A stretch of 64,000 nucleotides of DNA from JAFMDF01 sp965277445 (GCA_965277445.1 CBDICY010000013.1:930001-994000); one strand, 5' to 3'. Positions 18,330 to 28,409 are shown, numbered from the stretch's first letter. The notes: generated by a model from the letters alone, not told the origin. Numbers and translations are program-made.

Positions 18330-20057
18330 ATGTCAGCATTTAAATACGATCATAATTACAACATTGACGCTAAGAAGAATATGACCTATGATGCCATCGT
18401 CATCGGTTCTGGAATGAGTGGCGGTTGGGCAGCTAAGGAACTCTGTGAAGCAGGGATGAAAACATTGGTGTTAGAGCGAGGAAGAATCGTTCAACACATC
18501 AAGGACTATCCGAATATGAATAAAGAAGCTTGGGATTGGGAATTGCGGGGAAGTATTACCCCTGAAGAAAGAAAAAAGCATTATAAAGCGATACGTACCA
18601 ATTGGATAGGCGAAAGCAACAAAGATTTATATGCTAATGATGCTGAAAACCCCTATACGGAAGTCAAACCTTTTATGTGGTTACGAGCGCATCAAATGGG
18701 TGGACGTTCGCAACTATGGGGGAAACAGACCTATCGATGGAGCGATTTAGACTTTGAAGCCAATGCAAAAGATGGACATGGCGTGGATTGGCCGATTCGC
18801 TATAAAGACATAGCACCGTGGTATACCTATGTAGAAAAATATGTCGGCATTAGTGGTCAAGCATTAGGCTTACCACAATTACCCGATAGTCATTTTTTGC
18901 CACCAATGGAATTAAATTGTGTGGAAAAAGATGTTCGACATCGGATTGAAAAAGCCTTCCCCCGTAGGAATATGACCATCGGTAGAGTAGCGCATTTGAC
19001 CGAGCCTTTGAATGGTCGAGGAAAATGCCAAACTCGAAATAAATGTAGTAGTGGCTGCCCTTATAGTGCTTTTTTTAGTAGTATTTCAGTTACCTTACCC
19101 GCTGCCAATGCTACTGGAAATATGACGATTCGTCCTTTTTCTATTGCGCATTCTATTATTTATGATGAACAAAAAAAGAAAGCAACGGGGGTAAAAGTGA
19201 TTGATGCGGAAACAGGAGAAATGGTAGAATACTATGCACGAGTTATTTTCTGTAATGCATCTACTTTAAGTTCAACTCGGATTCTTTTGAATTCTACCTC
19301 TAATCGGTTTCCGAATGGTTTGGGCAATGATAGTGGCGAATTAGGGCATAATTTAATGGACCATACTTATCGAGTTGGCGCATTGGGCACTTTTGAAGGA
19401 CACAAAGATAAGTATTACAAAGGTCGGCGCCCTAATGGCATCTATATTCCCCGTTATTGGAATATTGACGAAGCCTCTAAATCGGATAAATTTGTCAGAG
19501 GCTTTGGGTATCAAGGTGGTGCTTCCAGAAAAGGTTGGGGACGAGGCGCTAATGTTCAAGACTTCGGCGCCAATTTTAAAGATTCCTTAATGAAAGATCC
19601 AGGTCCTTGGGAATTTTTTATTACAGGTTTTGCCGAATGCTTGCCCTATCATGAAAATAAAGTAAGCTTAGATAAAAATAGTTTGGACAAGTGGGGGCAA
19701 CCTACTTTGGCAATTGACTGCGAATGGAAGGAGAATGAGTTAGCTTTGAATAAACAAATACAAGAAGATGCGGTGGAAATGCTAGAAAAAGCAGGCTTGA
19801 AAGACATTGTTGGATTTGATAAAAAGCACGAACCAGGTTTTGGGATTCATGAAATGGGAACTGCTAGAATGGGACGTGAGCCTAAAACGTCCGTTTTAAA
19901 TGCTACGAACCAAATTCATGCGTGTAAAAATGTGTTTGTTACCGATGGCGCTTGCATGACTTCCAATTCCTGTGTGAATCCATCTTTGACCTATATGGCG
20001 CTTACTGCTCGGGCGGCGAATCACGCTATTTCAGAACTTAAAAAATTAAACTTGTAA
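18330..20057 (+). CDS. GMC-family FAD oxidoreductase
   Basis: 575 aa. The FAD-binding motif GSGMSGG is at 26-32 (after YDAIVI), and the C-terminal GMC signature includes HEMGTARMG and NVFVTDGACMTSNSCVNPSLT. A Cys-rich stretch CQTRNKCSSGC lies near 233-243, common in bacterial gluconate/sorbosone-type dehydrogenases of this family. It most likely oxidises a sugar or polyol derivative. There is no signal peptide of its own, but the next gene, 3 bases downstream, encodes a subunit-3-like protein with a Tat-type leader, suggesting the pair is exported together. The exact substrate is unknown. Confidence 0.88.
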   Translation: MSAFKYDHNYNIDAKKNMTYDAIVIGSGMSGGWAAKELCEAGMKTLVLERGRIVQHIKDYPNMNKEAWDWELRGSITPEERKKHYKAIRTNWIGESNKDLYANDAENPYTEVKPFMWLRAHQMGGRSQLWGKQTYRWSDLDFEANAKDGHGVDWPIRYKDIAPWYTYVEKYVGISGQALGLPQLPDSHFLPPMELNCVEKDVRHRIEKAFPRRNMTIGRVAHLTEPLNGRGKCQTRNKCSSGCPYSAFFSSISVTLPAANATGNMTIRPFSIAHSIIYDEQKKKATGVKVIDAETGEMVEYYARVIFCNASTLSSTRILLNSTSNRFPNGLGNDSGELGHNLMDHTYRVGALGTFEGHKDKYYKGRRPNGIYIPRYWNIDEASKSDKFVRGFGYQGGASRKGWGRGANVQDFGANFKDSLMKDPGPWEFFITGFAECLPYHENKVSLDKNSLDKWGQPTLAIDCEWKENELALNKQIQEDAVEMLEKAGLKDIVGFDKKHEPGFGIHEMGTARMGREPKTSVLNATNQIHACKNVFVTDGACMTSNSCVNPSLTYMALTARAANHAISELKKLNL

Positions 20058-20060
20058 GCT

Positions 20061-20654
20061 ATGAAAAGAAGAGAAGCTTTAAAGAATACCGCTATTTTAG
20101 GCGGAACGGCTGCATTATCTACCTCGATTCTAACCTTATTTCAAGCCTGTAAAGCCCAACCTCGCCTAACTTGGGAACCTCAATTTTTAAGTGTCGAACA
20201 AGCCCAATTGGTATCCGCCTTAGTAGATACCATTTTGCCAAAAACAGATACGCCAGGTGGACTAGAGGTAAAAGTAGATATGTTAATTGATTTGCTCTAT
20301 GCTAAAACATATGACGAGCAAGGGCAGCAAAATATAGTTGCAGCAATGAAGGAGTTTAATGATAAATGTATTGCCAAATTTGGCAAAGTATTTTACGAAC
20401 TAACTGCTGATGAAAAGAAAGCCATGCTGGAGGCAGAAGAAGCCAATAGTCCAACTTTTAATAATGGGGTCTGGGGCGTTTCAGTAGGAGAACAAAAGCC
20501 AGTTGGTTTTTATCGCTCCTTTAAATCTTTAGCCGTTTGGGGCTATTGTTCATCGGAAGAAATTGGAAAAGACATATTAAAATACGACCCTGTTCCTGGG
20601 GATTATCAAGGCTGTATTCCCCTTTCGGATATAGGAGGCGTTTGGACTTTGTAG
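20061..20654 (+). CDS. gluconate 2-dehydrogenase subunit 3 family protein
   Basis: 197 aa. The N-terminus MKRREALKNTAILGG is a Tat-type leader followed by a hydrophobic stretch and TLFQAC, a possible lipobox. The body (VSALVDTILPKTDTPG, GFYRSFKSLAVWGYCSSEEIG) matches the gluconate 2-dehydrogenase subunit 3 family, small partners of GMC flavoproteins. It begins 3 bases after the flavoprotein stop, indicating translational coupling. It probably carries the flavoprotein through the Tat pathway and supports its assembly. Confidence 0.85.
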   Translation: MKRREALKNTAILGGTAALSTSILTLFQACKAQPRLTWEPQFLSVEQAQLVSALVDTILPKTDTPGGLEVKVDMLIDLLYAKTYDEQGQQNIVAAMKEFNDKCIAKFGKVFYELTADEKKAMLEAEEANSPTFNNGVWGVSVGEQKPVGFYRSFKSLAVWGYCSSEEIGKDILKYDPVPGDYQGCIPLSDIGGVWTL

Positions 20655-20962
20655 CGTATGATTGTTTTTCGATAGGAATGATTTAGGAAGTGCCGAAGCT
20701 ACGCTCCTTTGAAAAAAAAGGATAAAAGGAAATTCTACAGACAGTTTCGGAGCGATGCTCCTAAAAAAAGACCCAAAGAGCATAGCTCCGACCCTATTTT
20801 ATCTTTTGATTTTGTGGGAAATCGGTAAGACTCCAAGTTCTAGAAGTACTAGCTTTTTAGAATAAAGACTATAATTCGTGGGGGCTTAAATTCGTGGGGA
20901 GAATACGGACTACTTGGCCAAATTCTTTTACCTATTAACCATTAGTCAATTAAAAGAAGAAA
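20655..20962. repeat. intergenic region of mixed short repeats
   Basis: About 310 bases containing GAAGCTACGCTCC, GGAGCGATGCTCC and GAGCATAGCTCC words that pair with one another, a CTCCAAGTTCT core shared with the palindrome inside xrtN, and AATTCGTGGGG twice (20873 and 20889). It separates the dehydrogenase pair from acetoacetyl-CoA synthetase. Confidence 0.55.
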
Positions 20963-22930
20963 ATGACACAAAATCAAAAAATACTATGGAGCCCAACCCA
21001 AGACTTTATAAGCAACTCGAATCTCAAACACTACGAACAATGGTTGGAAAATAACTATCAATTATCTTTTGAAAATTACGAGCAATTATGGCAATGGTCT
21101 ATAGACGAACTCGAAGATTTTTGGGAAAGTTTAATCCATTATTTTAACATCCAATTACAAGGGAATTATCAACAGGTATTGGATACTAGACAAATGCCAG
21201 GGGCTAAATGGTTTGAAGGAGCAACCTTAAATTATGCGGCACATATTTTTCGACAAGCTACGGATGAAAGACCTGCATTGATTTTTCAAAATGAAAGCGA
21301 AAGAAAGGAGATTAGCTGGCAAGCATTGCATTCAGAAGTACAAGCCGTTCAACAATTTTTAATAAAAAAAGGCGTAAAAAAAGGAGATGGTGTTGCGGGG
21401 TATTTACCCAATATTCCTGCGGCAATTAGTTGTTTTTTAGCGGTAAATTCGTTGGGGGCAGTTTGGACTTGTTGTTCCCCCGACTTTGGAGAACCAACGG
21501 TGATTGAACGGTTTACCCAAATTCAACCTAAAGTATTGATAACGGTCGATGGTTATCAATATGGTGGAAAAGGGTTTAGTCGTTTAGAAAATGTTCACAA
21601 TATTCGCAAAGCCATTCCTTCTATTCAGCAAACTATTTTTATTCCTTACCTAGATCAAACCGCAACTCTAACCGATAGTATTTCTTGGCAAACTATTCTG
21701 GATAATTTGAATCCAGACAAAGCGCTAAACTTTACGAATGTCCCATTTAGTCATCCAATTTGGGTCTTGTATTCCTCTGGAACAACTGGAAAACCCAAAG
21801 CAATCACGCATTCTCATGGCGGTTGTTTATTGGAGCAATACAAATATTTAGCCTTTCATAATGATGTCAAAAAAGGGGAACACTATTTTTGGTTTTCGAC
21901 AACGGGTTGGATGATGTGGAATTTCTTACAATCCACGATGCTATTAGGAGCGATTCCAGTTTTATATGATGGTAATCCTGCCTATCCCGATATGATGACC
22001 TTATGGAAATTAGCAGCAGATTTACCCATCCATCATTTTGGGGGTAGTGCGCCTTATTTAACTGCCTGTATGAAACAGGATTTACTCATTGGAAAAGAAG
22101 TGGACATATCGGCTATGCGCTCAATTGGATCAACTGGTGCGCCTTTACCACCAGAGGTTTTTGAATGGATTTATAAAGCAGTTAAGAAAGATATTTGGTT
22201 GTGTTCGATGAGTGGCGGAACGGATGTTTGTACAGCATTTGTTGGCGGCAATCCTTATCTACCAGTTCATAAAGGATATATTCAATCTCGAAGTTTGGGC
22301 ATTGCACTATACGGTTATGATGAAGCAGGGAATAGGGTAGAAAGCAATTTGGGAGAAATGGTTATCGAAGAACCAATGCCTAGTATGCCCATTTATTTTT
22401 GGAATGACCCTAACCAAGCACGTTACCGAAGCAGTTATTTTGAGGAATACCCAAATAAGTGGCGACATGGTGATTGGATAAATATTCACTCCAACGGTTC
22501 GCTAATCATTCAAGGGCGATCAGATGCAACGTTAAATAGGAATGGAATCCGAATTGGGACAGCAGAAATTTACGGCGTCTTGGATAAAATTTCAGCGATT
22601 AAAGATAGTTTGATTTTAAATTTAGAACAGGCGAATGGAGAAGACATCATGCCTTTATTTGTTGTTATGAATGAGGACTATGAATTTTCCGACGCCTTAA
22701 TTAAAATCATCAAAAAAGAATTGAGAACAAAATGTTCTCCTCGACATGTTCCTAATCGTTTTATTGTAGTCCAAGATATTCCATATACGTTAAGTGGTAA
22801 AAAAATGGAAGTACCGGTCAAAAAAATATTAATAGGCAAAACCAAGCCTGAAAACATTAATCGGGACGCCATTAGAAACCCAGCAGCTATGGATCAATTC
22901 GTGGAATTATTAGCTCAGAAAATATTATAA
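20963..22930 (+). CDS. aacS: acetoacetyl-CoA synthetase (acetoacetate--CoA ligase)
   Basis: 655 aa, the usual length for this enzyme. The N-terminal ACS-type region (QNQKILWSPTQDFI, LEDFWESLIHYF) is followed by the AMP-binding motif YSSGTTGKPKAITHSHGG (about 270-287), GSTGAPLPPEVF and the C-terminal RHVPNRFIVVQDIPYTLSGKK lysine-bearing segment. It activates acetoacetate with ATP and CoA in the cytoplasm, feeding ketone-body or polyhydroxybutyrate-type metabolism, or salvage of acetoacetate from amino-acid breakdown. Monocistronic, with a remarkable hairpin just downstream. Confidence 0.93.
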   Translation: MTQNQKILWSPTQDFISNSNLKHYEQWLENNYQLSFENYEQLWQWSIDELEDFWESLIHYFNIQLQGNYQQVLDTRQMPGAKWFEGATLNYAAHIFRQATDERPALIFQNESERKEISWQALHSEVQAVQQFLIKKGVKKGDGVAGYLPNIPAAISCFLAVNSLGAVWTCCSPDFGEPTVIERFTQIQPKVLITVDGYQYGGKGFSRLENVHNIRKAIPSIQQTIFIPYLDQTATLTDSISWQTILDNLNPDKALNFTNVPFSHPIWVLYSSGTTGKPKAITHSHGGCLLEQYKYLAFHNDVKKGEHYFWFSTTGWMMWNFLQSTMLLGAIPVLYDGNPAYPDMMTLWKLAADLPIHHFGGSAPYLTACMKQDLLIGKEVDISAMRSIGSTGAPLPPEVFEWIYKAVKKDIWLCSMSGGTDVCTAFVGGNPYLPVHKGYIQSRSLGIALYGYDEAGNRVESNLGEMVIEEPMPSMPIYFWNDPNQARYRSSYFEEYPNKWRHGDWINIHSNGSLIIQGRSDATLNRNGIRIGTAEIYGVLDKISAIKDSLILNLEQANGEDIMPLFVVMNEDYEFSDALIKIIKKELRTKCSPRHVPNRFIVVQDIPYTLSGKKMEVPVKKILIGKTKPENINRDAIRNPAAMDQFVELLAQKIL

Positions 22931-22953
22931 AATTGATTATTCTTGTTTCGTTG

Positions 22954-23055
22954 TAATTAGAGTCTATCCGTAAAATCGGTTTCAAGCCGCTCGTAACCAC
23001 CAAATTTGGCGATTACGAGCGGCTTGAAACCGATTTTACGGATAGACTCTAATTA
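22954..23055. repeat. perfect 43-bp inverted repeat
   Basis: The arm at 22954-22996 (starting TAATTAGAGTCTATCC) is matched exactly by its reverse complement at 23013-23055, with a 16-base spacer containing CCAAATTTGG. It starts 23 bases after the aacS stop and ends 17 bases before the next reading frame. The stem is much longer than an ordinary terminator and has no T run. Confidence 0.95.
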
Positions 23056-23072
23056 GTTGATTTGCCATTTAA

Positions 23073-23570
23073 TTGCAACTGAAATTTGAAATTACTTACA
23101 ATCAAGCAATCCATAATGTGCATTTTAATTATGACTATAAAAGGAAATTAGATTCGATGCATATTCAAGACCAATCCATAAGGTTTAGTAATGACTTTGA
23201 GCAAATGAGAATTGGTGATTCAGTTAATATGGAAATAATGCTTTCTTTGATAGAAAAATATGGTTATCCGAGCGAGCGACTTATTGGGCATAGAGGAGCC
23301 TTTAATGCTTTTATAATTCTTTTACACATGGACAGAGATACAAATAATTTGATATTTGGACCAACTTTACATCAAGCTTATTCCGAAGGAAATTTATCAC
23401 TAAATGGGTACGCATGGATAGTGAATAGAAGGCGCAGTTGGGGTGAGCATGAACTAGAACCTTATTATTATCATATGCCTTCCCAAAACTATGCTTTTTT
23501 TTCTGAAGAGCAAAAAAAGATAATAGATATACGAAGAGATTCTCTTGGATTAAGACCAAAAAACAGATAA
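23073..23570 (+). CDS. DUF6624-like protein, possibly 5'-truncated
   Basis: 165 aa from a TTG; the first ATG in frame is at 23157 (MHIQDQSIRF, 137 aa), and a stop (TAA at 23070) directly precedes the TTG. The core IQDQSIRF, EKYGYPSERLIGHRGAFNAFIILLHMD resembles DUF6624-type proteins, where a DQ..R motif and a G.P...G...A motif recur. Members often carry a longer N-terminal portion, so the gene may have lost its start when the 43-bp inverted repeat arrived. Function unknown. Confidence 0.55.
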   Translation: MQLKFEITYNQAIHNVHFNYDYKRKLDSMHIQDQSIRFSNDFEQMRIGDSVNMEIMLSLIEKYGYPSERLIGHRGAFNAFIILLHMDRDTNNLIFGPTLHQAYSEGNLSLNGYAWIVNRRRSWGEHELEPYYYHMPSQNYAFFSEEQKKIIDIRRDSLGLRPKNR

Positions 23571-23617
23571 AACCTAGTCTATTCAGATTAGACTGATTTT
23601 ATTCAAAATTAAATAAA

Positions 23618-25234
23618 GTGAATAGAAAAGACTTTTTAAAAACAAGTTTATACTTCGGCGCAGGACTTTCGTTTATCGGTTGCTTAAACGAAAAGACAGA
23701 AACGGGCATAACTGAAAGTAATTGGAACGATGGCGATGTAGCACATATCCTACCAACCGTTAACCACAATCGACTATTGATTTCGACTTCTTTTAAAAGA
23801 CCGATCAATCAACCAATTCTAAAAGTAGGAAAACGGGCTGTTCAAGGACAAAAGCGAGATAGCAAAGGTTATTTTTGGGCATTTGACTGTGCAGAGTTGA
23901 AACCTGCAACTGCCTACGATTTGCGTTTATTTGAGGCGAATGAACCACTTTGTGATGCTTGGCCGCTAAAAACTTTTCCAGCGCCGAATGCAGATGTAGA
24001 GCAATTAAAATTGATGGTTTATACCTGTGCGGGCGGACATCCTTTAGCACAGGATTTTATGCCCGTTCCAGAGAACAAGAAAGAAGCGCCTGCTCATTTT
24101 GCTAAAAAAAGAGTAGCTTTATTAAATCGAGGATTGAGTTTTAAGCCTGATGCCTTGGTAATTATTGGAGATACGATTTATTGGGATTTAAGTGGCAATG
24201 GAAAAGGAAGACTAGGAACTAGTAGCGCTGAAAAAGCGATTGCTATTTCAGGTAAATTTGATGAGTCTAAACCCATTTTGGGAACGGAAAATGAGGAGGT
24301 ATTAAAAAAAGCAGTTAGCCCACAAATTATAGATTTATATGGCACGGCTTGTCGGTCAACGCCAATTTTTGTTTTTAAAGATGACCACGATTATTGGGAA
24401 AATGATGAAGCAAACGATGCTTTAATTACTTTTCCACCTAAGAATTTTCAACTAGAATTAGGGCGGATGGTACAGCAAATGTATTTACCCGAATTTTTGC
24501 CTGATGAAAGCCGCCCTTTGGATTTGCCGGGGTCAGGTGCTACCGACAGAGGGGTTAATGTATCGGAAAGTTTTGGTACGTTGCGCTATGGGAAATTAGC
24601 GGAGTTATTAATGTATGATTGTCGCCGTTTTGTAACCTTAGCTGGAGAAAAAGCACAGTTCTTGCCAACGACAGTAGAAAATTGGTTACATAATAGAACT
24701 GCCTCTCAAGAAATAAAACATACGCTTCATATTCCATCTACTCCTTTTGGTTGGTCTGCGGGAAAATGGTTAGAATGGTATCCTGATTTTTTAGGTAAAG
24801 ATGGCAAACTACACGATGACTTAAATAAGCCCTATTGGCAAAAAGGTTGGCAATTGCAACATGACCGAATTTTGGAAAATATGTATGGAGCTAAGCATAA
24901 AAAGCCCATTATGATTAGTGGAGATTTACACGCTTTTGGATCGGGTAGAATCCATCAAAATGGTTCGATTAATATGACTGATAATCCCATTAATTGTTAC
25001 CTTTCTGGTCCATTAGGCAATACCGTTTTTCCTTCTACTTTTAGAAAAACCAAGGCAGCTAATCCAACTGCTATTAAAATGGAAGAGGATTTTGAAAATA
25101 TAGAAGAAAATGGCTTTTCTATTGTCCATTTTGATAGTCGAAATGTACAGGTAGATATGTATAAATACTTGTTTAGTCGAGATGATTTGAAGCTCATTGA
25201 TAATTTAGAGGCATTTACTTCCTTGAAGACTTAA
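23618..25234 (+). CDS. PhoD-like alkaline phosphatase / metallophosphoesterase
   Basis: 538 aa from GTG at 23618. The leader MNRKDFLKTSLYFGAGLSF ending IGC resembles a Tat-type lipoprotein signal, with NRK in place of a twin arginine. The metal-binding blocks IIGDTIYWD, KDDHDYWEND and MISGDLHAFGSG match the PhoD/metallophosphatase family, which hydrolyse phosphomonoesters or phosphodiesters outside the cytoplasmic membrane. It is probably involved in phosphate scavenging, but no Pho box was identified. It lies 47 bases after the DUF6624-like gene on the same strand. Confidence 0.82.
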   Translation: MNRKDFLKTSLYFGAGLSFIGCLNEKTETGITESNWNDGDVAHILPTVNHNRLLISTSFKRPINQPILKVGKRAVQGQKRDSKGYFWAFDCAELKPATAYDLRLFEANEPLCDAWPLKTFPAPNADVEQLKLMVYTCAGGHPLAQDFMPVPENKKEAPAHFAKKRVALLNRGLSFKPDALVIIGDTIYWDLSGNGKGRLGTSSAEKAIAISGKFDESKPILGTENEEVLKKAVSPQIIDLYGTACRSTPIFVFKDDHDYWENDEANDALITFPPKNFQLELGRMVQQMYLPEFLPDESRPLDLPGSGATDRGVNVSESFGTLRYGKLAELLMYDCRRFVTLAGEKAQFLPTTVENWLHNRTASQEIKHTLHIPSTPFGWSAGKWLEWYPDFLGKDGKLHDDLNKPYWQKGWQLQHDRILENMYGAKHKKPIMISGDLHAFGSGRIHQNGSINMTDNPINCYLSGPLGNTVFPSTFRKTKAANPTAIKMEEDFENIEENGFSIVHFDSRNVQVDMYKYLFSRDDLKLIDNLEAFTSLKT

Positions 25235-25393
25235 ATAAATCATGTAACAAGACGCTCCTGAGTCATAATGCATTTTTAGCGAACCACACTTTACTGTAGG
25301 GTCGATTATCAAAAAAACAACAAATTCCTTACTATACTATTTTAACGAAATCGTATACAACCTGAAACTCGTAACCCGCAACTCATCTTAATT

Positions 25394-26671
25394 ATGCAAA
25401 ACGAAAAAAACAACTTCAAACAATTACTAAAAACCATTGGTCCAGGCTTATTGTTTGCGAGTTCTGCCATTGGTACTTCGCATTTGGTCTTATCCACCCG
25501 AGCAGGAGCACATCATGGGATGATCTTCTTTTGGATCATTTTAGCAACGCTTTTCTTAAAATATCCATTTTATGAATTTGGCTCTAGGTATGCGGTGGCA
25601 ACGGGGAAAAGTTTGATTAAAGGCTACAAAGATCAAGGAAATTGGGCGGTCTACCTTTTTTTAGGGGTCATCTTCTTCAATATGTTTGCCGTAACAGGCG
25701 CGATTGGAGCCGTTTCGGCAGGTTTACTAAAAACGATGGTTGGCTTAAATTTTTCCATGCCGATCCTGGTTGGACTTGTTTTGGGGATTACAGTTAGCCT
25801 ACTATTTCTAGGTGGATATACTGCGCTAGACGGTTTTATAAAAATCTTGTCAATTGTTTTATTAATTACTGTATCTATCGCCTTTTTTGCAGTTTTATTT
25901 AATGGACAAGTTGAACCTACTACTGATTTTCAAGCACCTAAACTTTTGGAAGGAGCAGGATTAGCGCTATTGGTCAGTCTCATAGGTTGGATGCCCGCAG
26001 GAATGGAAGCTTCGACGATGAATAGTATTTGGGTGGTCGAAAAAATGAGAACGACAGGGTATCATCCAAAACTAAAAGAAAGCCTTTTTGATTTTAATTT
26101 AGGCTTTGTTTTTACTATTGTTCTAGCCTTGATGTTTTTAACAATTGGCGCATTTACCGTTTATGGTAGCAGTCAATTATTAGACGGCAATGCGACCCAA
26201 TTTTCTAATAAATTATTGAATGTTTTTACAACCAATTTAGGCGGTTGGTCTTATTGGGTTATTGCTATTGCTGCCTTTGGGACGATTTATGGTACTTTAA
26301 TTACAGTAATGGATGCTTTTACAAGAGGTTTTGTTAGAGGGCTTTTAGTACTCAAAGAAACCGCTTCAACTCCTGAACAACATCAATCGACATTAAATCG
26401 GAATTACAAAATCTTATTGCCTTTATTAGGAATTGGCGGATTTTGCCTCTTTTATTTTTCAGCAGCTAGTATGGTCAAAATATTAGAAAATGCAACTATT
26501 TTAGGCTTTTTGACAGCGCCGATTATTGCTTTTTTAAATTTGCGGGCTATTCAGAGCCAAAGGGTGCCTGTTGCTTATCGTCCTTCTGGTACGTTGATAA
26601 TGCTAGCCAATATAGGTTTGGTTGCAATGGTTTTATTTGCGCTTTATTATCTGTTTACTTTGGTTGGCTAA
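25394..26671 (+). CDS. Nramp-related divalent metal transporter
   Basis: 425 aa with about eleven membrane helices in the LeuT/Nramp arrangement (LLKTIGPGLLFASSAIG in helix 1, LIGWMPAGMEASTMNSIW in helix 6). The canonical Nramp metal-site motif DPGN in helix 1 is replaced by GPGLLFASSAIGTSH, and the helix 6 MPH-type motif by MPAGME. It therefore belongs to the Nramp-related group whose metal or substrate preference differs from classical Mn/Fe transporters. Substrate unknown. It sits in the inner membrane and is monocistronic. Confidence 0.8.
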   Translation: MQNEKNNFKQLLKTIGPGLLFASSAIGTSHLVLSTRAGAHHGMIFFWIILATLFLKYPFYEFGSRYAVATGKSLIKGYKDQGNWAVYLFLGVIFFNMFAVTGAIGAVSAGLLKTMVGLNFSMPILVGLVLGITVSLLFLGGYTALDGFIKILSIVLLITVSIAFFAVLFNGQVEPTTDFQAPKLLEGAGLALLVSLIGWMPAGMEASTMNSIWVVEKMRTTGYHPKLKESLFDFNLGFVFTIVLALMFLTIGAFTVYGSSQLLDGNATQFSNKLLNVFTTNLGGWSYWVIAIAAFGTIYGTLITVMDAFTRGFVRGLLVLKETASTPEQHQSTLNRNYKILLPLLGIGGFCLFYFSAASMVKILENATILGFLTAPIIAFLNLRAIQSQRVPVAYRPSGTLIMLANIGLVAMVLFALYYLFTLVG

Positions 26672-26796
26672 AACCTACCCCTCTTGCGTACCTACAGCAC
26701 GAAAATTTGGATAGGAGGATTATTTGTTTTATTCGGTTTTTTGAGGCAAATTTTGACTACATACCTTTAATTAGAGTGTCAATTAATAAAGGAAAA

Positions 26797-26824
26797 AATC
26801 CGTTGGGAAATTAAATCTGTTGGG
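26797..26824. repeat. 17-bp tandem repeat, two copies
   Basis: AATCCGTTGGG at 26797 and AATCTGTTGGG at 26814, again 17 bases apart, in the 361-base gap between the Nramp-like and P450 genes. Nothing else recognisable occurs in this gap. Confidence 0.8.
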
Positions 26825-27032
26825 AATATATACTATGAGAACCCAATAGAATCGCTCAAATGTGCAGCCGTTGTCAGGATCTCAATTTTCAATTGGATGC
26901 TACTTAACCACAAATATCAACCATTGACATTTAATATCGCTCAATCCAACAAATTTCTATTGAAAGAATAACTTGGAAGGGGTACTTTGCGTATGGACTA
27001 TTAAAATACCTAGACAAATAAAAATTGCGATT

Positions 27033-28388
27033 ATGATAAAGGAAGTACCGACTACTCCATTAACGCCGTTACCTGTTGCCAAAGGACATTGGTTACTCAA
27101 GAACTTACCCAGTATGGGAAAAAATATCCTCACGCATTTTTATGACAACGAGCAAGCATTGGGGAAAACATATGAAAACCCCATTCCTTTTATGCGAGTA
27201 GTCTGTACTTCTGAGCCAGATTTTATGCGCTATGTCTTGCAACAAAACCATCGGAATTATAAAAAAGGCAGATCTTATGATGTTTTAAAATTAGTATTGG
27301 GCAATGGTTTGGTGACGAGTAATGGACAATTTTGGCAAAAGCAGCGACGATTGGCACAACCCGCTTTTCATAAAAAGAGTTTAGAAGATTTATTTAATTC
27401 AATGGGGGAAGTAGCCATCCAATATTTTGATAGTTTGGAAGCAAAAAGGGGCACAGAGATAGATATTGCTAGAGAGATGATGGCAGTTACGGCAAAAATA
27501 GCTTTGAAAGCCTTATTTTCTGATAATTCGGAGGAAGACATGAATGCGGTTTATGAGAGCATGACAGCGGCACAACGCTATGTTTCAGATGTGTTAAATG
27601 ACCCTTTTGCTCGAATTAAATTTCCATTAAATGGGAGAAAAAAGCAATTCAAAAAAGATATGTCGGTGTTGAATGAGGTGGTGTTAAAAGCAATTGCCAA
27701 GCGTAGAAAAAGTACGGAAAAGCATCCAGATTTATTACAGATGATGATGGATGCTACTTATGAAGATTCCAATGAGCAAATGAATGACCAGCAATTGATG
27801 GATGAAATGATTACCATGTTTAGTGCTGGACATGAGACTTCGGCGAATGCTTTGGCTTGGACAATCCATTTACTAGCGGAACATCCAGAAATAGTAGCTA
27901 AAATGAGGGCAGAGATAAAAGTGGTTTGTGGCAACCAATTACCAGGCTTTCAAGATTTGCGACAATTGACTTACATTCGACAAGTGATTGATGAAGGGAT
28001 GCGTTTATATCCGCCTGTTTGGGGCGTAAGTCGAACGGCTATTGCAGAAGATGAATATAGAGGGGTGAAAATTAATAAAGATGACGTTGTTTTCTGTTTA
28101 ATTTATAATGCACATCGTCGAGCCGATTTATATGAAGACCCTAAGACTTTTAACCCTGACCGCTTTGAAACAGCGAAAGTTAAAGAAATGCCTAAAATGA
28201 GCTACTTGCCTTTTGGTGGAGGTCCTAGATTATGTATCGGGAATATGTTTGCTTTAATGGAAATGCAATTACTATTGGTTGGTTTATTACAACGCTTTGA
28301 TTTTGAGCTGATTAAAGATCAAGTAATTGATATGGAAGCTTTGGTTACTTTGCGACCGAGATATGGGATTAAGATGAATTTGAAGTAG
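27033..28388 (+). CDS. cytochrome P450
   Basis: 451 aa from the ATG at 27033 (MIKEVPTTPLTPLP); the frame is open from a TTG at 26973, but those residues do not fit the family. P450 hallmarks are present: the I-helix AGHETSANALAW, the ExxR motif in DEGMRLYP, the RF segment NPDRFETA and the haem-ligand loop FGGGPRLCIGN. There is no membrane anchor, so it is a soluble cytoplasmic monooxygenase that needs separate redox partners, none of which is encoded here. Substrate unknown; the sequence resembles the CYP102/CYP4-like bacterial group. Confidence 0.92.
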   Translation: MIKEVPTTPLTPLPVAKGHWLLKNLPSMGKNILTHFYDNEQALGKTYENPIPFMRVVCTSEPDFMRYVLQQNHRNYKKGRSYDVLKLVLGNGLVTSNGQFWQKQRRLAQPAFHKKSLEDLFNSMGEVAIQYFDSLEAKRGTEIDIAREMMAVTAKIALKALFSDNSEEDMNAVYESMTAAQRYVSDVLNDPFARIKFPLNGRKKQFKKDMSVLNEVVLKAIAKRRKSTEKHPDLLQMMMDATYEDSNEQMNDQQLMDEMITMFSAGHETSANALAWTIHLLAEHPEIVAKMRAEIKVVCGNQLPGFQDLRQLTYIRQVIDEGMRLYPPVWGVSRTAIAEDEYRGVKINKDDVVFCLIYNAHRRADLYEDPKTFNPDRFETAKVKEMPKMSYLPFGGGPRLCIGNMFALMEMQLLLVGLLQRFDFELIKDQVIDMEALVTLRPRYGIKMNLK

Positions 28389-28409
28389 AGGTAATGCTTA
28401 AAACTTTAA

